Assembly: GCA_017504485.1 (NCBI GenBank) | Contig: JAFVRC010000005.1 | Span: 1-64,000 of the forward strand | Source of the DNA: Alistipes sp. | GTDB taxonomy: Bacteria; Bacteroidota; Bacteroidia; Bacteroidales; Rikenellaceae | Direction of reading: 5' to 3' | Length of the DNA stretch: 64,000 nt | Part shown: positions 1 to 8,366 of the stretch, one piece after another | Layout: every line of letters begins with the position of its first letter | How positions within the stretch are numbered: the stretch's first letter is position 1 | Program-made: the position numbers and the translations under genes | The notes under the pieces: model-generated | Told to the model about the DNA's origin: nothing | Seen by the model: the letters and a program-made list of their open reading frames with translations, nothing else | Database searches by the model: none

Positions 1-330
1 CCATAGTAAAAAAGAAATTATTAAATCTTAGCTCTTATCTCAAAGGTATTGTTTTGAAATATCTCTCTTGCGAGAGAAGAAAAACTTTTTAGCTGCTCAA
101 GTACCTCAAAGAACGAATTCGTATATTCAGACCGTAGTCGTGAATCTCTTTTTTGTCTTTCCGATTTTTGGAAGCGGAAAGTGGTGCAAAGGTAAGCACT
201 TTTTTTCGAACCTCCAAATTTTTTTCGTAAAAAAATCAAAAATATTTTTTTTAGAACCTAACCGGACTGCCTTCGTTTTTCCTCGAAAGCGGTTGCAAAG
301 TAACGGCATTTATTTGATATATCCAAATCT
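1..330 (-). promoter_or_regulatory. rRNA operon promoters and leader (16S gene lies off the left edge)
   Basis: No protein-coding gene is supported here. On the minus strand there is a promoter with TTTG (215-218), a 20-nt spacer and TACCTTTG (187-194). A second, weaker copy (TTTG at 324-327, 20-nt spacer, TTACTTTG at 296-303) lies about 109 nt upstream of it. Downstream is a boxA-like TTCTTTGA near 110-118 and a CTCTC-TTGC-GAGAG hairpin near 63-77. The strand ends in TTTTTTACTATGG at position 1, which resembles the sequence just before 16S AGAGTTTGATCC in Bacteroidales. Tandem promoters plus an antitermination-type leader are expected for rRNA operons. The identification is inferred because the 16S gene itself is outside the window. 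Positions 331-516 show nothing else recognisable. Confidence 0.72.
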
Positions 331-516
331 TTTTTCGATTTTTTTTATGTTTTTTTGAACCATATTTTGCACCGCTCTTTGTATCAAGCGTTTACACCTA
401 AAAATATTTTTGCGGTCACAGCTCGCTTTTTCTCACGCGCGCGTAATATATATAGGTATAGTAAAAATCGGCCATCGAGAGAGGTTTTACGGCCGGATAA
501 AGAAGTCAATATTCGG

Positions 517-548
517 CTTGCATAGTTAGTATAAAAAAGCTATATTTG
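517..548 (+). promoter_or_regulatory. Bacteroidota-type promoter for the secreted endonuclease-like gene
   Basis: CTTG (517-520), a 20-nt spacer and TATATTTG (541-548) match the primary sigma factor consensus TTTG/TAnnTTTG of Bacteroidota. The predicted transcript start is about 553, leaving roughly 30 nt of leader before the ATG at 583. Confidence 0.6.
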
Positions 549-582
549 CAACATTGACTATTAACAATATCAAAAGTACGGT

Positions 583-1515
583 ATGAAAAGAGTTATTCTT
601 ATAGCCTTGGCATTTATGCTCGCCATGGGAGCAGATGCAAAACCGAAGCAGCATAAGGAAATCGATCTCCGCATTGGCACCTACAACGTCTGGGCGCACT
701 ACGCTAGACGAGGCCTCATCAAAAAAGGCAAAGCGGTAGCCGCACGCAGCTGGGATAACTCCAAGGAGGCGGTTGCACGGTTAATCGTGGACTTGGATTG
801 TGACCTTATGGGATTGCAAGAGGTTTCGAATGTGTGTTACGAGGACTTGGCTACGCTCTTAAAGAAGGTCGGTGGCAAGAAGTACGGAGTTTGGTGGTTG
901 AACACCTACCCTGAGGGGCATAGACGTAATGTGGGCAATGCCATAGTCTATAATAAGAAAATGATTGAGTTGGCGAAGAAGAACATCTACTATTTTTCGC
1001 CTACACCCGAGGTACGTTCAAGTGGTTGGGATGAGATGAGGTACATTCGCGCAGCCTTGGTTACCGAGGTCACTCATAAGAAGAGTGGCAGAAAGCTCTA
1101 CTTCATGGCTACTCACGGACCACTGGGCGATGTTGCTTGCGGTCATGCAGGACGACTCCTTACGGAGTTCGACCAGAAGTACAACACCGAGGGGCTGCCA
1201 ACCATCGTTGTCGGCGATATGAATGCGCGCCCGGGCGATATGTTCTATAACAATATGACCAAATATTTCGAGGATTCATACCTCGTGGCGGAGAAGAAAT
1301 GCTCGACAATAGGAACATTCAACAGTTCAAGGGAGAGTGAAAAGAATTTCAAAAATTCTCATTTCCGCATCGACCATATCTATGTGCACTCGACCGATAA
1401 GGGCAAAATTGCAGTTAAGGAGTATAATGTAAGTCGCGACAAACTCAATTGCGGCGGGGAGATGCACTACCCTTCGGACCACAATCCAGTATATGTTGAT
1501 ATAAAAATCAAATAA
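583..1515 (+). CDS. secreted endonuclease/exonuclease/phosphatase family protein
   Basis: A 310-residue protein with a signal peptide (about residues 1-19, cleavage after ADA). The body has the family's spaced motifs: GTYN (32-35), LQE with the metal-binding Glu (78-80), GDMN (211-214) and a C-terminal SDHNP (298-302). These make up the catalytic centre of Mg2+-dependent phosphodiesterases and phosphatases of this fold (DNase I, sphingomyelinase and inositol phosphatase relatives). The substrate cannot be read from sequence. Secretion and the lack of DNA-repair partners argue for an extracytoplasmic substrate such as a phospholipid or phosphorylated sugar rather than DNA repair. It has its own promoter and is followed directly by a decayed gene. 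Confidence 0.85.
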   Translation: MKRVILIALAFMLAMGADAKPKQHKEIDLRIGTYNVWAHYARRGLIKKGKAVAARSWDNSKEAVARLIVDLDCDLMGLQEVSNVCYEDLATLLKKVGGKKYGVWWLNTYPEGHRRNVGNAIVYNKKMIELAKKNIYYFSPTPEVRSSGWDEMRYIRAALVTEVTHKKSGRKLYFMATHGPLGDVACGHAGRLLTEFDQKYNTEGLPTIVVGDMNARPGDMFYNNMTKYFEDSYLVAEKKCSTIGTFNSSRESEKNFKNSHFRIDHIYVHSTDKGKIAVKEYNVSRDKLNCGGEMHYPSDHNPVYVDIKIK

Positions 1516-2033
1516 TACATCCACCCTCTATGACACTCAAGGCGACGAGGGTTGGTGGATGAACTGCCGTGGTGTATATGGTCACTTCGACAGGGATAAT
1601 GGTAGCTACCGCAAAAGCAAGAACATCCTGCCAATCTACGCCTTGAAGCGCGGCTCAACGCTATGGTGGGGTCACGTCAAGCAGTGGCGACCCACGCTGG
1701 ATGGAGGGTGACGGCATAGTCGATCCGAAGATATCACTCAAGATTGTCGAGTTCGGTGGTCGCCCGATTTTCTACACCTACAAGTTCGCCGACGTGCCAC
1801 GCATCAAACGTGCGTGGGATGAGTTTGTGCCGGTGCGCCACCTGCAACGCGAGTTGATGACCGACCACCGCTGCGTGGGCGAGAATCTCTTCCTCACGGC
1901 CTATGCCGACGGCAGCCATACCATCTGTAACTACAACGAGAAGGCGGTCGTGTGGGAGGGCAAGAGTATAGCTCCGGTGAGCTACATACTCATCAACCCC
2001 GACGGCTCGATATTTACCCCGAAACCATTCTAA
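1514..2033 (+). pseudogene. C-terminal remnant of a glycoside-hydrolase-like protein, frameshifted
   Basis: Two reading frames continue each other. The first (from about 1514 to a TGA at 1709-1711) encodes a tryptophan-rich stretch including GDEGWWMNCRG and TLWWGHV. Shifting frame near 1680 restores SGDPRWMEGDG and then an open frame to the TAA at 2033 containing KIVEFGGRP, HLQREL and a final segment with NYNEKAVVWEG and SYILINPDG. That final pattern resembles the small beta-sandwich that closes many Bacteroidota glycosidase-like proteins (DUF5696-type). No start codon or catalytic domain precedes it, because the intact endonuclease-like gene ends immediately upstream. The call as a 5'-truncated, frameshifted relic is firm; the family assignment is tentative. 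Confidence 0.6.
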
Positions 2034-2035
2034 CA

Positions 2036-2076
2036 AAACGATTAGCGCAGACCTTTCGAGTCTGCGCTAATCGTTT
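2036..2076. terminator. strong bidirectional hairpin terminator
   Basis: A perfect 17-bp inverted repeat (2036-2052 and 2060-2076) with a 7-nt loop lies between the remnant on the plus strand and the metallo-hydrolase ending at 2094 on the minus strand. Its outer pairs are A/T, giving short U runs in both directions, so it can serve both converging units. Confidence 0.8.
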
Positions 2077-2093
2077 ATAGGGCAATCGGTCTG

Positions 2094-2810
2094 CTACTCC
2101 ATCGGGCGGACTCGCACCTCACACACCCCATCAAGAGCAGCAACAAGCGCTTCGACATCGGTCTTTTCATCGACCTGACCGTAGTGGTACGGGTAGAATA
2201 CTTGTGGGCGGATAGCCTTGACAGCACGCACGGCCTGCTCGACTGTCATCGTATATGGCTGATTGACCGGCAAGAAGGCAATATCTACACCACGCTGCAT
2301 CACGACATCGGCATTATCCTCCGTATCACCTGCAAAGTAGATGGTCGTACCTCCAATCGTAAGGCGATAACCGCAATCCTCGCGCTCCTGCGGATGGAAC
2401 TGCGTATGGCCCTCCGTGGTATTATAGGCCGCTGTAGCCTCAATACGCACATCCTCGAATGGCTGCGCCACCGCCCCCGGTGTCATCGTCGTACAGTCGT
2501 GTTCGAAGGCTTCGGCCACCTCCTTCGTGCAGATGATGTGGCACTGCTCGCCACGCAGTTGCTCGACCGTAGCCATATCGAAGTGGTCGTAATGGCCGTG
2601 CGAGATAAGTATAACATCGGCCTTGGGTAGTTTCGACCACTCGACGCCCTCGCCCACAGGGTCAAGGTATATGTGGTGGCCCTGCCATTCGACCATAAGC
2701 GAGGCGTGGGCAAAAAATGTAAGCGTAGCCGACGAGCCATCGCGTAGCGTTATGATATCTTGCGGATAATCAACGGACTTATTGCGTCCAAAAAGGTTAA
2801 ATAGTGACAT
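2094..2810 (-). CDS. metallo-beta-lactamase fold hydrolase (UlaG-like/UPF0173)
   Basis: A 238-residue cytosolic protein with the metal-binding HGHYDH motif at 71-76, a preceding AHASLMV strand, the GDT segment (near 159) that carries the bridging Asp, and a late PYHYGQ supplying the last histidine. Length and motif order fit the UlaG-like, metal-dependent hydrolase group annotated as UPF0173, whose substrates are mostly unknown. It lies 27 nt downstream of the polysaccharide-locus nucleotidyltransferase on the same strand, so it may be read through from that operon. Nothing else ties it to polysaccharide synthesis. It ends at a shared terminator. Confidence 0.85.
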   Translation of the reverse strand: MSLFNLFGRNKSVDYPQDIITLRDGSSATLTFFAHASLMVEWQGHHIYLDPVGEGVEWSKLPKADVILISHGHYDHFDMATVEQLRGEQCHIICTKEVAEAFEHDCTTMTPGAVAQPFEDVRIEATAAYNTTEGHTQFHPQEREDCGYRLTIGGTTIYFAGDTEDNADVVMQRGVDIAFLPVNQPYTMTVEQAVRAVKAIRPQVFYPYHYGQVDEKTDVEALVAALDGVCEVRVRPME

Positions 2811-2837
2811 AATATTATCGTTTTAAGGTTTTCGACT

Positions 2838-3908
2838 CTACAATCGCGGCTTACGCTCGGTGACAAGGGCCCACACAAGGCGCGTAACATCCCACAACAT
2901 CGAGCGGCGATATATCTTGTGATACTTCCAAAGCGAAGCCACACGGTTCCACACTATCAACATACGCGAGTACATCGGCGACACCTTACGGTTGAATACG
3001 CCCTCCGAGGCGAAGGCATCACGCAACACTCGCTCGGCATATCGCTCATCGCGCTGTATGTCCGGATGCGACAGCACAACACCGAGGTAGCGTTCGACAA
3101 GGCTATTCATCGTATTGGCAAAAATTGTAAGGCCGCGCAGCTCACACTGCTCATAGAAGCTCTTCCAATCGATATTTGCCTGCTCATGATGCAGAAGCAG
3201 TGCCCAATCGACCAAGTGGCGCAAGCGAATACCCTCGGCCAAGAAATGCTCGAAGGCGTGTACCGTTAAGAAAAGGGCGTTGAAATCAGCCGATGGCAAT
3301 AGCAATTTCGTGCCATCAAGATAGTCGTGCGGTGCCTCGGCAAGCAGATGTTGCAGATGACGCTCGAAGGTCTTGCGGCGTTGCTCGCCACGGATAGCCG
3401 TGCAAAACTGATGATTCTCGACCATCAAGCCACGATAATGAATGTGCGAGTGCTTATAGTGGTCACGCCGCACCGTGGCACCCGTCTGCTCGGCTACCAC
3501 ATTGCCGCGCTCATAGTCATCACCCAAGAAACAGTCGAGGTCCCCACTCTCGCGCAGCGACGGCTCGGGATAGTAGCGGCTGATAGCGAAGCCTTTGAGC
3601 ACAAAAGTCTCAATACCATTCTCGGCAAAGCGAGTCGCCAGCTCCTTAGCCATAGCCTCCTGATGGCGATAACGCCCCTCAATACGCTCAGCACTTATGG
3701 CCCACTGCAACTTAATGTTGCGCGGCATATCCGTAATCACGCCCTCGGACATCAGTCTCTCAACACCACGCCACGTCACAGCCAAAACACCTTGCGCCGC
3801 CGCCTCGTGATACAAAGTCTGCCAATCGACACCATCCTCAATGGATGTTACTTCCGAGAAGCCTACACCGACGCGCAGTATGCTTAGAAGCCTATCCTGT
3901 GTTGTCAT
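2838..3908 (-). CDS. nucleotidyltransferase family protein (NTP_transf_5 type)
   Basis: A 356-residue protein. The segment from about residue 100 to 128 (TFVLKGFAIS, then SGDLDCF) is the minimal nucleotidyltransferase signature of the NTP_transf_5 family, with a metal-binding D-x-D at 123-125. A long helical C-terminal half follows, also typical. Members of this family recur in polysaccharide and lasso-peptide loci, but their acceptors are not well established. Here it is the last clear gene of the polysaccharide operon, starting 4 nt after the WbuC-like cupin. It may modify a sugar or lipid intermediate by nucleotidyl transfer, but that role is inferred from position only. Confidence 0.75.
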   Translation of the reverse strand: MTTQDRLLSILRVGVGFSEVTSIEDGVDWQTLYHEAAAQGVLAVTWRGVERLMSEGVITDMPRNIKLQWAISAERIEGRYRHQEAMAKELATRFAENGIETFVLKGFAISRYYPEPSLRESGDLDCFLGDDYERGNVVAEQTGATVRRDHYKHSHIHYRGLMVENHQFCTAIRGEQRRKTFERHLQHLLAEAPHDYLDGTKLLLPSADFNALFLTVHAFEHFLAEGIRLRHLVDWALLLHHEQANIDWKSFYEQCELRGLTIFANTMNSLVERYLGVVLSHPDIQRDERYAERVLRDAFASEGVFNRKVSPMYSRMLIVWNRVASLWKYHKIYRRSMLWDVTRLVWALVTERKPRL

Positions 3909-3912
3909 ACCT

Positions 3913-4317
3913 CTATTTTATCTCGGTTATATTAAGCATATCCTCGGCCGTGATAGGGGCATAAGGGCCCTCCTTAACCTCCATGATTACAGCCGACTCC
4001 AACACCTCGAGCGTATGCCACTGCCCATGCGGAATATGCACGCCATAGGCCCCTTGCATAGGGTCGAGCTCAAAACGGCGCACCTCAGCACCGCTATCAT
4101 CATAGAACATTACATCAATACGGCCGCGCAATAGTACATAAGTCTCGGCCGTATGGCGATGGCGATGTATCGGCAACACCGTACCCGGCTCCAAAGCATT
4201 AAGCATTCGCTGCACGCTCTCATCGAGCGACTCGTGCAGATTATAATTCATACGCAGCCGCTCCGACTCCCGCGCCTTGGCCGTCACCTCGTCAAGCAAC
4301 TCTTTGTTGATAAACAT
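3913..4317 (-). CDS. wbuC: WbuC-family cupin metalloprotein
   Basis: A 134-residue single-domain cupin. The first half carries the N-terminal helix and the conserved RMNYNLH segment of WbuC. The metal site follows as PIHRHRHTAETYVLLRG (about 49-65), with a later HIPHGQWHTL strand. In enterobacterial O-antigen clusters wbuC accompanies the fnlABC-wbuB L-FucNAc genes, and all of those partners are present upstream on this strand. The biochemical function of WbuC is unproven; a role in modifying the L-FucNAc-containing glycan is a guess. It sits 1 nt after the WecA-like gene and 4 nt before the nucleotidyltransferase, so it is certainly in the operon. Confidence 0.82.
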   Translation of the reverse strand: MFINKELLDEVTAKARESERLRMNYNLHESLDESVQRMLNALEPGTVLPIHRHRHTAETYVLLRGRIDVMFYDDSGAEVRRFELDPMQGAYGVHIPHGQWHTLEVLESAVIMEVKEGPYAPITAEDMLNITEIK

Positions 4318-4318
4318 A

Positions 4319-5305
4319 TTAGTTACAGTGTTTTAGATACTCCTCGTGAAGATGATAGTAGCGAATCTTAAGGACTACATACACCAGACATAGGAACATA
4401 GTTACAACAATAAAGTACAAATCGTGGCTAACAGGCAGCCATATCATACCCAACGATATGAGTAGCTGCAACAGAGCATAGATAGCCGACACGGCGACAT
4501 GAGGTATGTGCAACTCGTTGGCCAATAGTTGATAGAGGTGCTTGCGGTGCGCCTTGAATATATTCTCACGCAAGATAAGGCGATGTATAATCGTAAGGAT
4601 ACTATCGACGCCATATACCACCAAAAAGAGCAGATACCACACCTCGCCACTACGAACAATAAGACGGCCAAGTACGAAAAGTACGATAAATGCGATGGTT
4701 ACCGCTCCCACATCGCCGGCGAAACACTTGGCACGCGTACGGAAGTTGAAGAAGCAGAAGACCAAGAGCGAGATAATTGACACCGCAATAAGTCGCTCGT
4801 CCACAAAGCCCATAGAACTGTTAAGTAGTGCCAGAGGAGTCAATACGGCAAGCGAGTAGGCACCCGTAATGCCATTTATGCCATCCATAAAGTTGTAGGC
4901 ATTGATAATTCCCGTGCAGACCACCCACGCCGGCACCACCCACACCCACATTGTCGAGTTGAGAATGCCCCACTCATAGAACATAAGCAGTATCGACACA
5001 AAATGTACTACTATGCGGTAGCGATTGGGCACCGAGCGCACATCGTCGGCAAAGCTTATAGCCGCAATCATCGTCAGGCCCAACAAGAACCATACATACT
5101 CTATGCCAAAGCAAACGGCATACAACCACGCGCCAAAGAGGCAGACAATGCCGCCTCCACGAATTGTCACTCGCTTGTGCGAGCTACGCTCGTTAGGCTT
5201 ATCCACGATATTGAACCTATCGGCTATGCGGAAATAAATCTGCTCGAGCACAACCAACACCACAGCGATAACGACGTATCGCCACACATTACCATCTATC
5301 ATCAT
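4319..5305 (-). CDS. WecA/WbpL-like undecaprenyl-phosphate sugar-1-phosphate transferase
   Basis: A 328-residue integral membrane protein with about ten hydrophobic segments. It has the MraY/WecA family landmarks: KPNERSSHK (36-44), the Mg2+-binding FADD (85-88), NAYNFMDGING (135-145) and the cytoplasmic AHRKHLYQ loop near residue 255. The enzyme should move an N-acetylhexosamine 1-phosphate from a UDP-sugar onto undecaprenyl phosphate, the first membrane step of glycan assembly. In Pseudomonas O11-type clusters a homologue (WbpL) sits with the L-FucNAc genes, as here. The starting sugar could therefore be L-FucNAc or GlcNAc; sequence alone does not decide. It lies 3 nt after the DUF3473 deacetylase. 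Confidence 0.88.
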   Translation of the reverse strand: MMIDGNVWRYVVIAVVLVVLEQIYFRIADRFNIVDKPNERSSHKRVTIRGGGIVCLFGAWLYAVCFGIEYVWFLLGLTMIAAISFADDVRSVPNRYRIVVHFVSILLMFYEWGILNSTMWVWVVPAWVVCTGIINAYNFMDGINGITGAYSLAVLTPLALLNSSMGFVDERLIAVSIISLLVFCFFNFRTRAKCFAGDVGAVTIAFIVLFVLGRLIVRSGEVWYLLFLVVYGVDSILTIIHRLILRENIFKAHRKHLYQLLANELHIPHVAVSAIYALLQLLISLGMIWLPVSHDLYFIVVTMFLCLVYVVLKIRYYHLHEEYLKHCN

Positions 5306-5308
5306 ACT

Positions 5309-6154
5309 CTATCTATTGAGGTCTATACGCTTGGCTGCACTCCAGTCGATTCGGCTATCCGCCTCGGCCACATTCACAAACTCGAAATCGTCTAAATAGT
5401 GACGGAACTTGCCGAACGCACTCTTGAGTCCCACCCTGTTCTTCCAGCGACGCAGGAGCGGCAAGTGCTTCATATCGGGCTGTCCCGGATCGAAGTCGCT
5501 CGGGTGGAAATAGGTCATCACATACTCCGACTGCGCCGTCAGGTGCCGAATCAGAGGATATGGCAGCAGACGGAAGTAGCCACCACCCGAATATACTATC
5601 GTACGGCCCGCCACCCGTCCCGGCGAAATCGGGAACTCCTTAATCGTGGCGCCACCGCAGGATATAATTGCAGGGCGGTCGTAGCCATACTCGGGCATAC
5701 CGCCATACTCGCGCTCGGCAGGGAATATCGAGCAGTCGGTCGTGAAGCCCAGCTCGCAGAGCATCTCCAGAGCATAGGTGTTCTGCTGTGTTATCGAGAA
5801 GGCGGGAGCACGGAAGAGCTCGACCTTCGCACCAATGGCATCCTCAATCGCAAGCTTCGCACGCTCGATATCGCCGCGAAAGCCCGCTCTGTCGAAGCGC
5901 GTAGCCAGCTCGTGCTGATAGGAGTGGCAGCCTATCTGGTGCCCCTCGTCATAAATCTTGCGGATGACCGACGGATGGTGCTCGGCAAGCCATCCCAGGC
6001 AGAAGAAGGTCGCCTTCTGCTTGCGCTGCGCCAGCTCGTCGAGGATACGGTCCACGCCCTCGTAGATGCGCACCTCGTGCTTACCCCAATCCATATCACC
6101 CGACTCATTGTCGTGGCAATACCAATCTTCAATATCAAAGGTTAATATGTTCAT
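5309..6154 (-). CDS. polysaccharide deacetylase with DUF3473 C-terminus
   Basis: A 281-residue protein counted from the ATG at 6154; the reading frame stays open upstream but that extension would overlap the ATP-grasp gene. The NodB fold is clear: TFDIEDW (4-10) with the catalytic Asp, HSYQH (77-81) with the two metal-binding histidines, and RAPAFS (115-120). The end contains the YFHPSDFDPGQP segment characteristic of the DUF3473 deacetylases first noticed in exosortase/PEP-CTERM polysaccharide loci. There is no signal peptide, so it probably removes N-acetyl groups from a lipid-linked or nucleotide-linked sugar on the cytoplasmic side. It is tightly coupled to the ATP-grasp gene (5-nt gap) and the WecA-like gene. 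Confidence 0.87.
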   Translation of the reverse strand: MNILTFDIEDWYCHDNESGDMDWGKHEVRIYEGVDRILDELAQRKQKATFFCLGWLAEHHPSVIRKIYDEGHQIGCHSYQHELATRFDRAGFRGDIERAKLAIEDAIGAKVELFRAPAFSITQQNTYALEMLCELGFTTDCSIFPAEREYGGMPEYGYDRPAIISCGGATIKEFPISPGRVAGRTIVYSGGGYFRLLPYPLIRHLTAQSEYVMTYFHPSDFDPGQPDMKHLPLLRRWKNRVGLKSAFGKFRHYLDDFEFVNVAEADSRIDWSAAKRIDLNR

Positions 6155-6159
6155 ACTGC

Positions 6160-7323
6160 TTATCTTAGGCCGGCCTTCGACTTGCGAAACTCCGGCGAGA
6201 GTTGTTTTCTGATGTTTCCTATCGTGCCCACGATAAACGGCAGAGGGTCGCCCCAGCTGAAGTCCTGAAACGAGAGTCGTCGGCCAAAGAAGCGAAACCA
6301 CGACGGACGGCTCGTGAAGCGATTCTTGCTATACAAAAACCACAGCACCTCGAAACCGATGTGGCGTAGGCTGTGGCCGGGGTGATACTCATACTTGGGT
6401 AGCGGCTCGCCAAGCGAGGCATTGACAATCATATTCGCATAATCGACACCCGACTCGACCACCGACTTCAAGCAGGCCGGCACACGCGGATTTATCTCCA
6501 TTATCTTCACCACGCCGTCGCGCACATCCTCGACAAGGTCAAAGTCGGCAAAGCCCTCCCAGCCGAGCCTGCCGAGCACCTGCCCGCACAGTTCAACCAG
6601 CGCCGCATCCTCAATCGAGATATTACAGCAGCTACTCCCGCCATTCTCGGGATAGAAGCGCTGCTTGTGGATGACCGACGAGGCATAGACTGCTCCGTCG
6701 TGCATGAATATCTGCACCTTCAGCTGACGGCCACCAAGCGGGATAAACTCCTGCAGATGACACGCCCCATACTCGGCACGAATCGCTGCATAGCGCGCGC
6801 AAAACTCCTCGTACGAGCCCACAAGCGTCATTCCGCGACCACCCGTCATGTGATTCGGCTTGATGAGTGCCGGATAGACAAATCCCTCGGCCTCGGCACT
6901 TGCCACCTCGAGGTCGAGGCTGCGCGGATGCGGGAAGCCGCACTCGCGGCATAGCTGCATAAGCTGTAGCTTATTGTAGCCCGCCTCGAAGACCTCAAAA
7001 TCGGGCATTATAAACGCAACACAGGCCGACAGCTCCGCCTTACGATGCGCGAGCAGCTGCGCCGTGGCATCATTCATCGGCACAACGACATCTATCGCGT
7101 ATTGCGCAACATACTCCTTCAGGAAGCGGCAGTAGTCCTCCTCGTCGGCAGGCGATGGCGCGATAACCTTCCGCTCGGCATAGCGTGTATGGTAGCTGTA
7201 CGACCACCTGTCGTCGTCGAAGATGTGCACACGACGGCCGTTGCGGCGCAGCGCACGGGCGATGACAAGCGCCTGCGTACCACCTCCGAGCAGGAGGGCT
7301 CGTTTTATTGAATCTTTTGCCAT
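6160..7323 (-). CDS. ATP-grasp domain enzyme, carbamoyl-phosphate synthase-like
   Basis: A 387-residue protein. The pre-ATP-grasp Rossmann-like part (1-120) begins RALLLGGGTQALVIARAL. The ATP-grasp core contains PALIKPNHMTGGRGM (about 150-164) and ends with the Mg-ATP ligand motif KIMEINPRVP (near residue 285). About 85 further residues form an aromatic-rich tail. ATP-grasp enzymes join a carboxylate to an amine or thiol through an acyl phosphate. In a polysaccharide locus next to a deacetylase, a plausible job is to attach an amino or carboxylic acid to a sugar freed of its acetyl group; that is inference. Its gap to the deacetylase is 5 nt. Confidence 0.85.
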   Translation of the reverse strand: MAKDSIKRALLLGGGTQALVIARALRRNGRRVHIFDDDRWSYSYHTRYAERKVIAPSPADEEDYCRFLKEYVAQYAIDVVVPMNDATAQLLAHRKAELSACVAFIMPDFEVFEAGYNKLQLMQLCRECGFPHPRSLDLEVASAEAEGFVYPALIKPNHMTGGRGMTLVGSYEEFCARYAAIRAEYGACHLQEFIPLGGRQLKVQIFMHDGAVYASSVIHKQRFYPENGGSSCCNISIEDAALVELCGQVLGRLGWEGFADFDLVEDVRDGVVKIMEINPRVPACLKSVVESGVDYANMIVNASLGEPLPKYEYHPGHSLRHIGFEVLWFLYSKNRFTSRPSWFRFFGRRLSFQDFSWGDPLPFIVGTIGNIRKQLSPEFRKSKAGLR

Positions 7324-7326
7324 ATT

Positions 7327-8364
7327 CTACTTGCGTTCGCGCAGCACCACCTCGCCACCACGCTTCAAGCCCATAGCCGTGAAGCAGACCTTATCGCACG
7401 CATCCGTGCCCAACGGGAAGCGCATAACTCCATATTGCACAATCAGAGGCCAGAAATCCTTCTCGGCATTATATATCTCGTTCAGGCGCTCTCCCTCGAG
7501 CTCCTTAAGTCGCGCAAGGTTATCCTTCTCATTCTCGCCACCCTCAACGCCCGTCGAGTAGAACGAGCGGCCATCCTTGTACGAAGCACAGCCGTGACAA
7601 GGGCCCTCGAGGTCGCAGACAACCTCTATCTGTCGTGTTTCGCGCGACATGCGCACCAGATGATTCTGGTCGGGCGTACTACCTGCGTCGGTACCCCACA
7701 CCAGATAGTCCTTCGTGAAGCAGAGGCCGATGGCGCGCCAATCCTGACTACCCTGCCCGATGAGTTCCCACGTATCGCCATTGTCGCCACTGCGGTAGAG
7801 GCGGCATTCGCGATTATTCTCGCCATAGTCACCCGTGCCGAGCCACAAGCACTGCTCGTACTCGTCCCACTTAACAAAGTGCAGATGGCGAATATCTCCT
7901 GCAGGGAAGCTCTTGACCACTTGAAATGTATGGCCGTTGTCGGTACTGCGGTACAGATCGACATGCTTGTCGCGCTGCGGATTCAGCATATACTCGGCAA
8001 AGAATATCGTGCCGTCGGGCGTCACGCAGACACCCTGATGACCAGGCTTATTGCCCTGATAGCCACGAAAAACATTAACCACACGCCCCTCCGAATCGAG
8101 AATATACGACTTACGCTTCGAGGTGACGAACAGATGTCCGTTGCCGAGCGGCACAAGGTGGTGCAGCCCGACGCGCAGCGCCTGTCGCGACAAGCGAAAG
8201 AGGCCTATGCAGTACTCCAGCCACGACCCCACACGGAAGGTGCGGCTCACCTTACGGCCGTTGTAGTCCATCGCGCAAAAGGTCATACCTCGTGCAACCC
8301 ATATCTTATCGGGCTCGGCATAGAGCGCACGACCCGAGGCTATTTTTTCAAAGGAATAGGCCAT
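7327..8364 (-). CDS. cytosolic Asp-box (BNR) beta-propeller protein in polysaccharide locus
   Basis: A 345-residue protein from the ATG at 8364; the open frame upstream would overlap the WbuB-like gene. There is no signal peptide. Two clear Asp-box motifs, STDNGHTF and SGDNGDTW, lie about 60 residues apart, and further blade-like repeats (GTDAGSTP, STGVEGGEN) follow, consistent with a sialidase-type six-bladed propeller. Sialidase catalytic residues (the Arg triad and Tyr/Glu pair) cannot be confidently placed, so calling it a sialidase would be unsafe. Its place between the WbuB-like transferase and the ATP-grasp gene (gaps of 2-3 nt) suggests a structural or enzymatic role in building this glycan inside the cell. 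Confidence 0.65.
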   Translation of the reverse strand: MAYSFEKIASGRALYAEPDKIWVARGMTFCAMDYNGRKVSRTFRVGSWLEYCIGLFRLSRQALRVGLHHLVPLGNGHLFVTSKRKSYILDSEGRVVNVFRGYQGNKPGHQGVCVTPDGTIFFAEYMLNPQRDKHVDLYRSTDNGHTFQVVKSFPAGDIRHLHFVKWDEYEQCLWLGTGDYGENNRECRLYRSGDNGDTWELIGQGSQDWRAIGLCFTKDYLVWGTDAGSTPDQNHLVRMSRETRQIEVVCDLEGPCHGCASYKDGRSFYSTGVEGGENEKDNLARLKELEGERLNEIYNAEKDFWPLIVQYGVMRFPLGTDACDKVCFTAMGLKRGGEVVLRERK

Positions 8365-8366
8365 AT

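Noticed and set aside
68-358. Short frames on both strands at the left edge
   Set aside because: They coincide with tandem rRNA-type promoters and leader structures, and their translations are dominated by Phe and Lys from poly-T/poly-A runs.
7327-8364. Calling the Asp-box protein a sialidase
   Set aside because: Asp-boxes occur in many propellers; the sialidase Arg triad and nucleophilic Tyr could not be placed and there is no signal peptide.
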